A stretch of DNA of 64,000 bases from Leptodactylus fallax (GCA_947044405.1 CAMRHE010000028.1:8206001-8270000); one strand, 5' to 3'; shown: positions 45,187 through 57,787, numbered from the stretch's first letter. Notes: generated from the sequence alone by a model not told the origin. Made by a program: numbers and translations.

Positions 45187-45592
45187 ACTATTATACTGTG
45201 GGATCTCTTCAGACCCCAGGGTATAATAGGTGGAGGCCCAGGGGAGGTGGCAAAAATAAATACAATTATACTCTCCTTCCCTCTTCTCTTTTGGACATGC
45301 GGAGCTCTCTCGGTTTCCTTTGTGATGTCACGTGCCCAGGGTCACTGCTGAGGCCTGTGATTGGACCAAAGTGGTCACATGGGCACGTCGAGTGGTTGAG
45401 TGTCATGACGTCACTTGGCGTTCCCTTGTCACCACTGAGGCCCAATCACAGGCCTCAATGTTGAAACCCATGCGGATGACCAAGGAAGCCAAGAGAGAGC
45501 GCCAGATGCAGCAAGGAGGCCCAAAAGAGGTGAAGGTGTATTTATTTTTCACCTCCCCTGGACCTCAACCTATTATACTTGGGGGTGCTTCT
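45187..45592. repeat. Hairpin-ended module
   Basis: It starts CTATTATACTGTGGGATCTC, AGACCCCAGGGTATAATAGG and AGGCCCAGGGGAGGTG. It ends in the inverted form CACCTCCCCTGGACCTCAAC followed by CTATTATACTTGGGG. The same module sits in the hAT-type MITE at 22237-22575. Confidence 0.65.
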
Positions 45593-46527
45593 CCTGTCTC
45601 TAGTCCCCCCTGCTGCGGGCGATGGATTTCTAAGACTCAACTCCATTTCAGTTCCTACGATATTTTCTCGGACAGGCGCATATTATACATATTAAGCCTT
45701 TATATATTGCTTACACTTTTGCATATAAAGTGAAGGAAATGTAAGCGGTTTATTTAAGAACATGTACAACAATGGGGCAAATATAATAAAAAAAAAAAAA
45801 AGTGCCACAAATTCTGTCAACCTGCTACATTTGCACCTACACAATGTGTGTCACTTTTTTACCTTGAGGGGCGGGGGCGGGGGAAGGGGTGGAGATTAAC
45901 ATGCAACAATGTTTTGGTGTAAATTTGGGGATAAAGTAAGGTATACACCGAAACTAGACAGCACCGCGATAAATCTGTCTGGTCCAAGTTTACGTTGTCT
46001 AAAACTTGGGGAGGATTAGTAAATATGCCCCTATGTTCTGGCACTGACAACGTCCTATGGGTGATCCTCCTAAACCTGCATTGTTATTCCAGACTTTGGA
46101 TCTCACATATTGGGATGATTTTTGTATTTATTTATTTACTTATATTTACAAAAAAAAGTCACAAAGATGGAAAAAAAAAAAAGTGAAAAATCTTGGCCAA
46201 TACTAGTAGCAAATATTTAATTTTGTCCTGGGGTTAAAGTCCGTGACACTATACATTATTTCTGCTCTGCCATCTGTTTTGGAGATCATATAGTACAGGA
46301 GGAACAGAAGGAATCGAGTCTGCTCTGTGTCTAGACGCGGCAAACAGAACATTATGTAATTCTGGAGCAAGGATGGTAAAAACATACAGAAGAAAATGAA
46401 CATAAAAAAGCAGAGCGTTTCTAACATCTGTATTAATGCCATAAGAATAGGCGGTGTTAAAGGGAACCTGACACATGTTCTGGGAAAAATAAGGGGTGTT
46501 TATATAATAATAAAAAAAAAAAAAAAT

Positions 46528-46532
<5 letters not shown>

Positions 46533-46583
<51 letters not shown>
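46533..46583. repeat. (TA)n microsatellite, about 25 units
   Basis: An uninterrupted TA run following an A-rich stretch. Confidence 0.97.
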
Positions 46584-46586
<3 letters not shown>

Positions 46587-47958
46587 TGTGTGAGCGTCCA
46601 ATTGTGGACTTTAGAATGACGTATGTCACTATGTATGGGTAAGAAGCACTCGCCATTTATTTCCATCAGTGCTGACTGCTGCCGGGCGGTACTCAACAGT
46701 CTTCAGCACTAGGGGATCCCCGTTCTTGCGATTGCCTGGGGTCCCAGTGGTCACCTATACAGTGTGGAACAACCCCTTTAAGGAGTCTTAAGCAGTATGA
46801 AATCTAACTCATATCTTGAGGATGCTGCTTTGTTCTGTGTCCATCCCCAATTCTTTACACTGCAGCTCAAGAAGTCACTAAATGGGTTGTTGAAAAGGAC
46901 AGAAAGATTAAGAACTACATGTACAATGCAAGCACCACTTTCTCTCCTACTGGTTGCAGATTGTCTTCTATATAGGTGTAGTGTATACACTGGCTGCCTT
47001 CACTGCATATGCAGCAGGTACCCTACAGACTAGATCTAAATGAGTCACCAGTTCAAGGCAAACTTCCAGTCTCCTGAGGAGGAATCTGGCTGACCTCTGA
47101 CATGGTCCCCCTGCCCACATCACAGCTCAATATACACACAACTGGTGGTCTGTGGCCAGTCCTCCGACCCACATTTTAATTCGACTTGCACATACCCAAA
47201 ATACCATGGAAGTTTTTAATCTAAAATTATAAAATTGCCATTGTCCATAACCAGAGCCTTCAGTCAAGCTGTAACCACGCATGTCCTAGGCCAAACCATG
47301 AGGTTGAAAGCACAACCCGACGTCCCCATCCTTGCCAAGCAGAGAGAATAATGAGTTTCCAGTTTTATGAGCTGCTGTGGTATGGAAGCCCAGAATTTTC
47401 TCTAAAGAATTACCTTTTTTTTTTTCTAAATTTCACAATTTTATTTGCACGATATTTCAAGATTTCAGTTATAAAAAAAAAAAAAATTGTAAAAAGTCTG
47501 TAAGTGCAATAACTGGCAGGACGAAATGTCTTTAAACTAGATACGACGGTTTCCTGGTTTGGCTTAAGGAGGAATTTTTGGGGCCCCGCTCGGTTTTCAC
47601 AGTGTTACTAATTTGTGGATTAATTTGTCTGTGTTGCATATTTTCAGCTAAGCAAATATCATCCATTGTCTACTGGAACTTGGAGATCTAAATAAAATGC
47701 AATTTTTTTGGAAGTGGTGCATTGTCTTGCCAGGACAGACTGAGCATCTATGTCATCACATCACTACATTGAATACTGAATGTACTGCCAATTCACTAGT
47801 GTAATGTAGGAGGAAACAGGATTATCTGCAGCTTTATAAAGGTTTTTTCAGGAAAAACTACTCTGTGCTCAGGAGAGGTCATTGCAGTGGGATCAGTGGG
47901 GTCCGACCTCTGTCTGGCAAAATCAGGACACTTGGCAACTGTGCACTATGTCTGTGTG

Positions 47959-48217
47959 TTAAAGGGGTTCTCCAAGTCGTTTTTTTTTTTTACATCTTAC
48001 CGCCTCTGGGAGAGCTTAAGGTGCTGACTTTGCCTGGTTGGTTTCAACCCTAGGTCACTTGATTGAATCCAACCCCCCGTCCATCTGACTCCTCCATGTT
48101 CACCACTAGCTTTACTATAGACTGCCAACCCCCATAGCGTAGGGGAGAGAAGGAAGGAGGTGGATCATGTGACCCGGGGGGACGTAAATCTAAAAAGATT
48201 CCTGGAGACCCCTTTAA
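47959..48217. mobile_element. TTAA-type MITE, 259 bp
   Basis: TTAA at each end. The ends are TTAAAGGGGTTCTCCAAGTC and, in reverse complement, TTAAAGGGGTCTCCAGGAAT. It is non-coding. Confidence 0.78.
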
Positions 48218-49617
48218 GTCTAGTGGATGTCTTGGGGGTTGGACCCCCCTCCCCCCATGGCCACAATCACACATGGATTATCCATCTTAAATTCAGTTCA
48301 TCAAGATCGTAAAATTTCTGTAAACAAATCCCTTAAAGGGGTTGTCCCATCATAGAAAATCCAGTTTCAAGGCTTTGGACTCCTTTGACGTTACAATACA
48401 TAGATTTTTACATATTTTACATGTTAAAAGTTTGCACTGACTTTCAGTTTGCAATCTTCATTCATTTCCAATCTGACATGCAGTTTGCAACCTGCTCCTT
48501 GTTTTACTTTACTCGCAAATATTACATGATGACATGGGGTCTGTATGTCCAAGCTCTCATGTATCAACGAGACTTCACCCTATGCAGATTCCTCCTCCCC
48601 TGCACAATTTGCCGTTAGTTCTCCGCTTTCTTAGCTCTACACATCCTATGTGATTCACCCTCCTCCTCCAGAAAACCACCTTGGATGTGATTTCCTTTCT
48701 ACAGTTATGTGATCTGCCCTGCCCTGATAATTTGGATGCTTTCCCTCTCCTCCACACTATGATCTGTCATGTATCACCTACTCCTCTTCCCTGCTGCTAT
48801 TTTTAACACAGATAAGAAAGCAAAGGAGTAAAGGGATCCAATACAGCCAGGAGCAGTGAGCTGTAGTACCAGATGTAGCCGCACAGCCAGCTAGGTGAAG
48901 GAGTTATGCAAGGTGGTAGGAATTTTTTTTTTAGTAATACTATATTAGCAAGTTGCTCAATTTTGCATTTAGGAAGCAAATTAATAGTAAAAATAAATTT
49001 CTGTTGAATGCTGTTCATAGTCTGTAACCTGAGGGCTTCTTGAGACCTCTCTGATTTTGCTGAGGGAATATTTAGCAGGTTGTCAATTGTGACTTCAGTA
49101 GCATCTCCAGGGACAATGTCCTCCTGGCAAGCGGAGATCAGAGCTTCAACACCCTGACAAATCTGACTTTTATGACGTGTCACCGAGTGTTCAGAGAAAA
49201 CCTTGTATACAGACAAGGCTCCATTATCCTTGTAATGGTGCAATACAAATACTCTCCCAAAAATTAGCATTAGAGCTTGGAGACCATTAAATATAATAAA
49301 AAACAGATTTCCGTGTAGGACAATAATAATAATAATGACAAATTGGCCACATGTAAAAAGAGGCCGTCAGCCAGCACAGTGCGGGTCCGGAAAAAAAACA
49401 GAAAGCTCTGGAAGGCTGAAACTGGGGCATGTAATAGATCAAAGTGAATGACTACAATGCACAAGACACGAATCTTTAATTATACCAATTTAAGTGATAA
49501 TGGACTCTGTCCCGCAGCCTGGTCAGCCTTAATGAGAGTGATCTTTGTTATCACTGCTGAAATTAGCAATCTCATTCATTCAAGCAATTGGAGCCTCTCT
49601 GGTTCGGAGTAACTTAC

Positions 49618-49711
49618 CTGGTACGTGGAGACAGGCGACGCAATATAGGGGGTGATGGAGGTCTGGGTGATCATCCTGTTTGTGGCAATGCTGTATGGTG
49701 GGGGATAGAAC
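49618..49711 (-). CDS. rbms1: rbms1 coding exon, 31 residues
   Basis: A 94-bp exon from a TTTTGCAG acceptor to a GTAAGT donor. The first G completes a Gly codon begun in the previous exon. It then encodes [20 protein letters not shown] followed by [15 protein letters not shown]1 has the same [22 protein letters not shown] pattern. Confidence 0.96.
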
Positions 49712-50413
49712 CTGCAAAAATAATATGTAACCATGTCAAATAAAAGCCTAAAGTGTCATCCTGTAAAAAATAAAAGTGTATACAACACGAAGACCCCTGT
49801 GCCTATTAATCTCTTAAAGGGACACTCTAGGCGAAACAAATACAATTTGGGGAATTCAACAATCCCTCTAAGCCAGTTTTCTGCCATAGAGGCATGCCAT
49901 TGTGGCTCTTTCTTGTGCTAAACGTGCGTCATGAGCCCTGATCCGACCTCACTCGCCACATTGTCTAAAAATGGGCAGAGCAAGTTGGGGATCGGGGCAG
50001 GGACACGACGGCCCAACAGATTCATTTTAACTCATTCATCTATGCCATTTCAATTCTGGTGCAGGGATGTCTGACTAATTTATGAAGAAGCCGCAACCTA
50101 TTCCTAAATCTATCGGTCCCTGCGCCAGTCAGGCTCCTTGTTAAGACTGGCATATGCTACGCTAGTCTTAATAAATCTGCCCCATTGTGGGCTATGAGGA
50201 GGCAGTGCACGACACAGGGATTCTCTCCTCGGTGGAGCACACGCTTTCAATCTACATCGATAATCTCAAGTTGCAATAAGAGGAAAGGGCTTCATAAAGG
50301 GGGTGCAGGATTGAACTTTGTTCCTACTTTGTCTTATGATAGAAGTGCACTACATGGACGAAACAAACATGAAATAAAAAGTTTAGAGCTGGGAAAATCA
50401 CCTTCTGACATAC
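49712..50413 (-). other. rbms1: rbms1 intron, 702 bp
   Basis: Contains a possible MITE end (CTTAAAGGGACACTCTAGGC near 49813). Nothing else recognised. Confidence 0.7.
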
Positions 50414-50460
50414 CCATTTTGAATAGCAGCAGTGGGATCATACGTCAGCGTCATTCCAGC
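50414..50460 (-). CDS. rbms1: rbms1 coding exon, 15 residues plus a split codon
   Basis: A 47-bp exon with a TTCGCAG acceptor and GTATGT donor. It encodes AGMTLTYDPTAAIQN and the first two bases of Gly. RBMS1 reads AGMTLTYDPTTAAIQNG, so one Thr of the TT pair is absent here. Confidence 0.95.
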
Positions 50461-51112
50461 CTGCGAAGAAGAAATACGTACTTGTAACCGTCTTACAGAA
50501 AGCAGAAATAAATAACGAAAAACAGGGTAAAGGCCTCGATAGAATCGCAGTGATCGATTAAACGGCAGTTTCTGTGTTTTGAGACCAGATCAGCGGAGCA
50601 TCAGTTAGGCAAGCACTAAATTTTTTATTTTAACCTATTCTGAGGCTTTTCGAACTATTTTTCCCCCTTTCAGACTGTTACAAAGTTTCCTATCTGTCAG
50701 TACAAGTGCATACGGGCTGTGAGCAGTGATACATTTACACTGCTGGGGAACCAAGACGAACTGCCATTCAGAATTTGCAACAATGTATCAGGGCAATGCA
50801 AGGACCCATACATAAAATGTAACATGTAGCTTTTCTCCACTCTGCAGAATAGGAGTATGCCCTGGAAGAGAGAACTCCGAGCAAAACATTCACCTTTGTT
50901 TGCAAAGTTAAACTGCATTGGAGTGAAAAGGTCAGGGATGAGCATGAGAGCGAAGCACAAGCAAATCTCCAGTGCGAGAAGCTGCAGAGAGGAGGGCACC
51001 AGCCTATCACACACACCCAAGCCATGCTCACTCCAAGCCAAGAAGTCTTGTGAGTCATGTTTTTAAGCTACTCATTCATGCCCCCACCCTGAAATTTTAT
51101 GGAAAGACTTAC
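50461..51112 (-). other. rbms1: rbms1 intron, 652 bp
   Basis: No repeat or gene is recognised. The downstream intron boundary is fixed by a GCAG acceptor, and the upstream boundary depends on which of the two donors (51112 or 51121) is used. Confidence 0.75.
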
Positions 51113-51228
51113 AAGTCTCACCTCGCCCTCTCTCGGCCAGGCTCTTCCATTCTGGACATATTTGTTCTGGGTCTGTCTCTTCTTCTGTCCTCCGTCAGCA
51201 AACTTGCACAGCAGAGCTTCTGTGGGAG
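51113..51228 (-). CDS. rbms1: rbms1 coding exon with two alternative donors
   Basis: From a TTTTTGCAG acceptor this exon completes an Ala codon and encodes [20 protein letters not shown] followed by [18 protein letters not shown], the end of RRM2 and the basic linker after it. Two donors are in phase: GTAAGT after codon Leu (exon end 51113) and GTGAGA nine bases earlier after Glu (exon end 51122). The first gives GEVRL-AGM and the second GE-AGM. Both forms are known for RBMS1, while RBMS3 reads GEAGM. Confidence 0.95.
51122..51123 (-). other. rbms1: Alternative upstream splice donor in rbms1
   Basis: The exon's short form would end at 51122, followed by GTGAGA at 51121-51116. The long-form donor GTAAGT at 51112-51107 is closer to consensus. 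Confidence 0.75.
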
Positions 51229-51880
51229 CTGCAAAAAGAAGCAAGGAAAGTAAGAGATAAGCCATCTATTATGTGTCCCTAGGGAGAAAGGCACTAAGAG
51301 ACTGCTCAAGATGTGAAATTTTAACCATTAAGTCATGGACAGTCTTCTGTAAAGAGACAAACTCTACTCCTGAGAATATCATAAAGTAGGGCTTAAATAG
51401 AAATCCACTCCTGTAATGGATATGTCCTAATATATTCTGGTGAGTTCACCAAACAATTCTGGTAAAAGTCCTCGAGAAACCAGTCTCTAGGTGTTAAATC
51501 TGTGCAATGAGAACAATGGCGAGGTCAGCAATGTATTACACAGCTTATTAGCATATCAGGAAAAAAGTGACTATCCCAGGCACCAAATCAGAAAAAAAAA
51601 AAAAAAAATCATCTTATTCACCTGAACCTCAGCTGTCTGACTACGCTTATAGGGACTATTCAGGTGAGACTCTCTGTAAGGACAGGCTATCAATATCTTG
51701 GTCCCCGAAAACCTATTGAACAACCAATATATATAGTCATATGTTACTGGAGATTTGGTAAGTCTTCCAAGTCATATTATAGGGCAGTTAGGAGTATGTG
51801 CTAAGCTTGAGGAAATATATTTTCTGGGATTTAATTCAGTGTTCCCTTGTACAACTGCTACTAGGACTCATATACAAAAG

Positions 51881-52340
51881 CCTGTGAGTCCTGCTTACCC
51901 CATAGTCATATAGAAAGCCTGTGAGTCCTGCTTCCCCCATAGTCATATAGAAAGCCTGTGAGTTCTGCTTCCCCCATAGTCATATAGAAAGCCTGTGAGT
52001 TCTGCTTCCCCCACAGTCATAGAGAATGCCTATGAGTCTTGCTTACCCCACAGTCATAGAGAAAGCCTGTGAGTCCTGCTTCCCCCATAGTCATATAGAA
52101 AGCCTGTGAGTCCTGCTTCCCCCATAGTCATATAGAAAGCCTGTGAGTCCTGCTTCCCCCACAGTCATAGATAAAGCCTATGAGTCCTGCTTACCCCACA
52201 GTCATAGAGAAAGCCTGTGAGTCCTGCTTCCCCCATAGTCATATAGAAAGCCTGTGAGTCCTGCTTCCCCCATAGTCATATAGAAAGCCTGTGAGTCCTG
52301 CTTCCCCCACAGTCATAGAGAAAGCCTGTGAGTCCTGCTG
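51881..52340. repeat. 37-bp minisatellite, about 12 copies
   Basis: The unit is GCCTGTGAGTCCTGCTTCCC followed by CCATAGTCATATAGAAA. Variants include ATAGAGAAA, ACAGTCATAGA and TATGAGT. The copies are very similar, indicating recent amplification. It lies inside an rbms1 intron. Confidence 0.95.
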
Positions 52341-55300
52341 GAATCCATGACACCAGTGTAAGGTATGTGACTGACAAGGCTACTGACTAGCTTTAGCCGT
52401 CACGTATCAGGGGATCCCTGCAGCATCTATGATGGCTTGGCAGGGGATTGGAGATCTAAGTTTTTTTTTTTTGGTTCATTTATAACATTTTCTTTCTTTT
52501 AGAAGTTGGATAACAGCCTTAAAGTACAAAAGCCATAACTAAAATTGAAATATAACCAGACCCAATAACAGTAACTAGACTACCTTTGGGTCTTCATTTT
52601 AAGACAACCGCTCTATAATGAAATAAATCATATGGAAAGTGTACTGGTGCGGTTTGAGGTCCTAAGGCCTTTGTGCCTTCAGGCTCCCACAGTGTAGATT
52701 CAGCCATGACTGGCAAACACCTCATTTGTGGGAACCTTCAGTCGCCTCGACTATACTTAATTTCTGTTTACAGTCAGTAAGCGGAGGCGTCCCTCGCATC
52801 AGCCTTAAAAATGTTACAGAGTCAATTAACACATCAGTCCGTTTCCAGAGTTTGCAGTCATGTTAGGACACATCTTGCCAAGTGATATGTAAAAAAACAA
52901 AAAGAAAAAAAAATAAATCTCATAGTATCCTCAGGACTGGTGAGAAGCAAAGAGTCCTAGCTGGCAAAAAGCAACGTGGGCTTAAAACGCTGATGTCACA
53001 AGGGCCAGTGTTACAGATGATTTCATAAAGCACACAGCAGCTCTCTTTGGGGCTAATTTAGAGCTTGCGGCCCTGTACCCGAGTGTCCCTGTTCTCCAGT
53101 CTTTAGCTGACATCTACAGAATGCTCCCCGTATACCTGCTGAGTGCAGTGCCGAGGGGAGCGTACAGCAGCTCAACCAGGCTTATTATTCCATTTTATCC
53201 CCTCTCAGTTCAGCCCCCGTGAACGTACCACAGCCTCCAGCAAGTAAATTTTCTAATAAAGGGCTGGTAGAGACGACATTTACATCCTGACTCAGATAGA
53301 GCTTCACAACTAAAGCTCGGCTAGATAGGACGGAAACAAAAATCCGCAACATTCTTATTAACAATGCCCTCCTAATGGCTGCGCTGTCAGGGCCCGCTTA
53401 TAGTGGCAGCAGTGAATTAATACTGTGTCTTTAGGGTAGCGTCCGAGTGTATTACTAGGCTGCAGTACAATACAAAGCTGGGCCTATTTACTAAGGCGGG
53501 GGGTCATCGGACAGTGGGGTGAGGGAAAGGCAATCCCTGCTTGAAGTTTTGTGGGAGGAGAATACAGGATTTTTAAAACTATAATATATTCCATATTCTA
53601 TTTTATTACTATGTATCTGCAACAATAAAATGTTTTAACAATCACTTCCTTTCCAGTCTACAAATAGGACTCTGTATGGCAGAGCTGGAGGACATAGAAG
53701 ACAGGCAGCGCCATAGCAAAGGTCCAAATGGGCTCTCATAGTGTTTGGTTTCACACCCAGGACAGAAGGCCCCCCTCTGTTTGCCTTTGCCCCTTCACAT
53801 TCTTGGATCCATGCCCTATCCCCATGTTTGCTAACAATGCAGTTCTTCTGGAGTGAAGAGACTTGCACAGGTTGTCACCACTCAAAAGCAAATAGAAGAA
53901 ACCAGAGTCGGGGCCCCTCTCTCTAAGAGTCCGACCGCAGCTCCAGTGTCTGCCTCTAGGGTATGCACTGGTGCGAATTACTGCAAATAGGTAAATGGAA
54001 GCTGAACTACAGTGATTCGGCTCATTTTCTGTGTACGTTGCGGCTGCTTTGGAGAGCTGAATGGTGGGGGTGCCTTGTGTTGGATCACCACGATCTGATG
54101 ATCTAAAATTACATACTGGTTATGCTAATGAACCACAGACCACAAGATGCACAGAACAGTCTAACAGAGGGGGTTCCTATAGAAGGTTCACTATAATGTG
54201 CATTGCACCCTAGTAGTATATATGGGGAAAGGTGGTCTTATTGAGACAACCCCTTTAAGTTTAATAGGTTTAAAGTGGTTGTTTAAGACTACAAATGGAT
54301 GGCCTACCTATGCTATGCTATGGTAGTGAATAGGTGTTGAGCTGTGTAGTGTGGCTTGGCCACTACACAGTATTTGGAGCTGTCCGCTTCTGACTATGCA
54401 CTCTACAGATATCAGCTGATCAGTGGGGGTGCCAAGAGTTGGACCCCAACCAATTTGACACGGAAGACCTAACCTAAGGATATGTAGTAATGGACAACCC
54501 CTTTAATACTTTACTCTACACAATCTTCTCCAATATTGAATTTTATGGTCAATTATGAACAACTTCACCCCAGCAAAAGGCTATAAAACTAGTTCTATAA
54601 AGCTTTGATATATCCAACACACCTCAGTATACAGATCCACGTCATGAGAGGCGTGACCGTAAATACTCCGGCAGAAATAAAACATGAAAGGCCGTCCTGC
54701 GATAATTCTGATATAAATTACCCCTTATCAGTATGACAGGGTAACGCCAATAGTGATTCCAGGACTAATGTAATGATGTTTCATATCCTTTTTATTTTCT
54801 ACAAGTAGCTCATAAATCTTCCCCCGTCTTCGGCACGTTATAATTACTGGCTGCTCGGATTCTCTATATGGGAGGTGCGCCCATTGATGGTGAATCATAT
54901 ATAGTTTCATTTACTTCTAAATCACTCATCCTTCTGATTCACAGACCTGAGACGTACTGCACATGATCGTAGATCCCTGTCAATGACACTAAGAAGGTGT
55001 GTGAGCAGAAAAAAAAAATAAGTCCTTATATAAGATAAGTCTTTGATATCTCCCAGAGTAGATGACGGTATGCTTCGGAAACAATCCCAGGATCCCGTCA
55101 TCAGCTCCATGGTTTAATATAGACTTTGTCCCGCTGACTCTTGTGTGTGGCATCTGTGATATTTCCTGTTATGTCGAGTTAAAAATTCATTGTAAGGTAA
55201 AATTTACGCAGAAGGGTTTTTCTGCATTGTTAAAAGGTCCCCGGATAATAAGATATCACAGAGCGTACTGATGCTCCAACCCCTGCAAGTCTGGCAGCAA

Positions 55301-57227
55301 GTGTCCAATTTACCTGCAGTGCCTCTAAAGGGGAAATGAAGTATTACACTTTTCCAATCAAAACCAATGGGCAGGCAATGTAGTGCATGGACATGACAAG
55401 TCTTTTACACTCTTAGTATTGAAGTTGTGCTCTACTTTGGCTAGTAGATAAAGCAAGGACAGAGCACTGCTCAAAATTTTTGGAAATAGTAATCTAAATA
55501 GTAAACCCTCTCCCCAACACACAACATTGGGGTAGAAATGGAGTGACTTCTCTCTTCCATTGCTACGTAACTGGACCCTCAACAGTTACCATTTAAGGGT
55601 GAATTCGCACTGCTTATTTTAGAGCTATTTTTGAGGATTTTCTGTTCCAAAAACATCAAAATTCACCCACTGATTTCAATGGGAGTTAGCTAGTTTCTTT
55701 TGTCATTTTTTTTTCAGCAGTGTCCTGCCATCATGAAGGAGAAAAATGCTCCAAATACCATTCAAATCAATCAGATGCCTCAAAAAGGGCACCAAAAATG
55801 GGCTTATTTTTTTCTCTCTTTTTATTCATTTTTTTTTTAAGCTGTTTTTGCAGCCTGCCAATGGAAGCAGTGTGAACCCAACCCGAACATGTAGCCACTT
55901 TTCTTCTACCAAACAATTGTTTCATTGTCATTTTCTACTAAATACAAGCGTTCCTTGACAATAAGCTGATTGAAAAGTGTCCCTGAGCTAGAACCCCAAG
56001 CTATAAACTGTATGGAAACCCGGTACTAAGCATCGAATGTCTCTGCAGCGCCACAACATGGACAGAATAATGCATTACATGGAGTCTATTCAGATCAATG
56101 GGTGGTTCCATACAGGACAGGACAGGTCCTCCAGAGTGAAAGATGGTCCTTACAGCGGCTCTACCGCTGAATCCAATTACATAAAGAGGTATACAAAAGG
56201 ATGCTATATATTTGCAAAAGGAAAAAAAAAGTAGTGGTATGTGACACTGCATGCCATGTGAACAGAGGTTTTCTCTACTAAAAGCATAGACAGAATTGTG
56301 TAGTGACACCTACAGTCCTATATGGCTCTGTTGTATGGTGCCTTAAGGGATTCCATATGCTGCCGAAACCCTCTATGTCTTAGATCAGTGTTCTGGTTAG
56401 TGATACAGCGGAGTATAAAGAGTTAACACTTAAAGGTATGTGCAAAATCAGCTTTACATTATAAACACTTGAATTCCTACGTTCCAGGGAAAGTATGACA
56501 TGTTACGAATCGCCTCAGAATTAATCGCTGGGGCTCACAATTAAAAAGACATCATCTGTTTTATCGTCTTCCTAATGTTACCAAGTGGAGAATATACAGT
56601 TAAGGCGACTCCATGTATGGAAATCTCTTGCAGTACAGACCTAAGACATAGAGCACTAGTTGAAGACCTTTCCAACTTTTTTTTTTTTGTATCAGTTTGT
56701 CTAAAATGAACAAATGAAGCAACTTTGCAAATAGTCATTATTGAAATAGTCTACTGTTTAGGTCTACGGCTTTTACGCAGACCTCTGTGTCGCCATGGTT
56801 TGTAGTCTGATCTTGCAGTCATACATACCAGAGCCTTTATGAATTAGGAGTAAGTAAGATGCAGGGGAACAGATAAACAACATCACAACTGCAGGATTAG
56901 ACTACATGGAGTTTGTTTGTAGTCTGTTACTATGGAAACATGTTTGAATAAACAAAGACACAAAATAAGAGGATTTGTATGAATATTCTATGCAATGCAG
57001 ACCCATTTTAGGTGTATACAAGAAACAAAACAATGGTTGTGAAGGTGGATATGGCCCTTTAAGAGTATTTCAGGACTCTTTCAGAACTAGACAATGAATA
57101 GTCGCCATGTGATGGCCGCATTCATTTCACTGTCTGTGAATGGGGGCTATTCATATGACCGATATTTTGATGGTCCATTATAATAGACAGTCAAAATATA
57201 GGTTATGTTCTATTTTTGTCAGTTTTC

Positions 57228-57374
57228 AAAAATATCCATTCTTTACAGGCATTTTTCACTTCGGGGTGCCCGTTTTCACGGATTCCTCATACAGTGTGAA
57301 TTACAGTATTTAGAGGGATACGTGAAAACGGGCAACCCTGAAGTGAAAAATGCCTGTAAAGAATGGATATTTTT
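57228..57374. repeat. Near-perfect inverted repeat (hairpin), 53-bp arms
   Basis: The left arm 57228-57280 (from AAAAATATCCATTCTTTACA to CCCGTTTTCACG) is the reverse complement of 57321-57374 except at two places, around TTCGGGGTGCCC versus TTCAGGGTTGCCC. The loop is about 40 nt. No TTAA or other target duplication is visible immediately outside the arms. Confidence 0.92.
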
Positions 57375-57602
57375 CATGGCTATTTTCACCATCAGTCGGC
57401 TGAACGTAGGCTTAGTCTTACAAAACCGCAGCGGTTTGAAGAAATACCTATAAATCATGGCAACAGACAAGGATATATATTGGGCGGGGGGGGGTGTTAA
57501 AATAAAAACATGAACCATGCACAAATGTAGTTAAGTTCAGCTACTTCTTGTGTTAGCCTCATAAAAGCCTTCAAAGTATCATTATTGATGGAGAATACAA
57601 AC

Positions 57603-57682
57603 CTGATACACCAGGAAGTGTCTTAATAAACTTTCCATTAAAATGATTGATGACGGCTTCACATTTCTCTGTCGATTCCATC
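57603..57682 (-). CDS. rbms1: rbms1 coding exon, 26 residues with split codons
   Basis: An 80-bp exon with a CTTTCAG acceptor and GTTTGT donor. The first G completes Arg of RNP1. It then encodes [20 protein letters not shown] followed by TLPGVS, the second half of RRM2. The usual RBMS KTPPG motif reads KTLPG here. It is separated from the upstream exon by an intron of only 241 bp. Confidence 0.96.
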
Positions 57683-57733
57683 CTGAAAGTGAAGAAATGT
57701 AAAAACTAAGTTGTGCAAATAAAAAAAAAAGTG

Positions 57734-57787
<54 letters not shown>

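Larger units (their letters stand above)
44641..49617 (-). other. rbms1: rbms1 intron, 4977 bp
   Basis: Contents are a GGGTTCACAC-family MITE (44880-45125), a hairpin module (45187-45592), a (TA)n tract (46533-46583) and a TTAA-type MITE (47959-48217). A 155-codon antisense-to-plus frame at 48803-49270 lies inside it without a recognised domain. Confidence 0.8.
51229..57602 (-). other. rbms1: rbms1 intron, 6374 bp
   Basis: It includes a 37-bp minisatellite (51881-52340), a long near-perfect hairpin (57228-57374), fragments of a dispersed family with a TGCAG(C/T)GCC motif near 55315 and 56040, and a possible TTAA-type MITE around 54244-54508. Large parts (52341-54240, 54510-55300) have no recognised feature. 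Confidence 0.8.
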
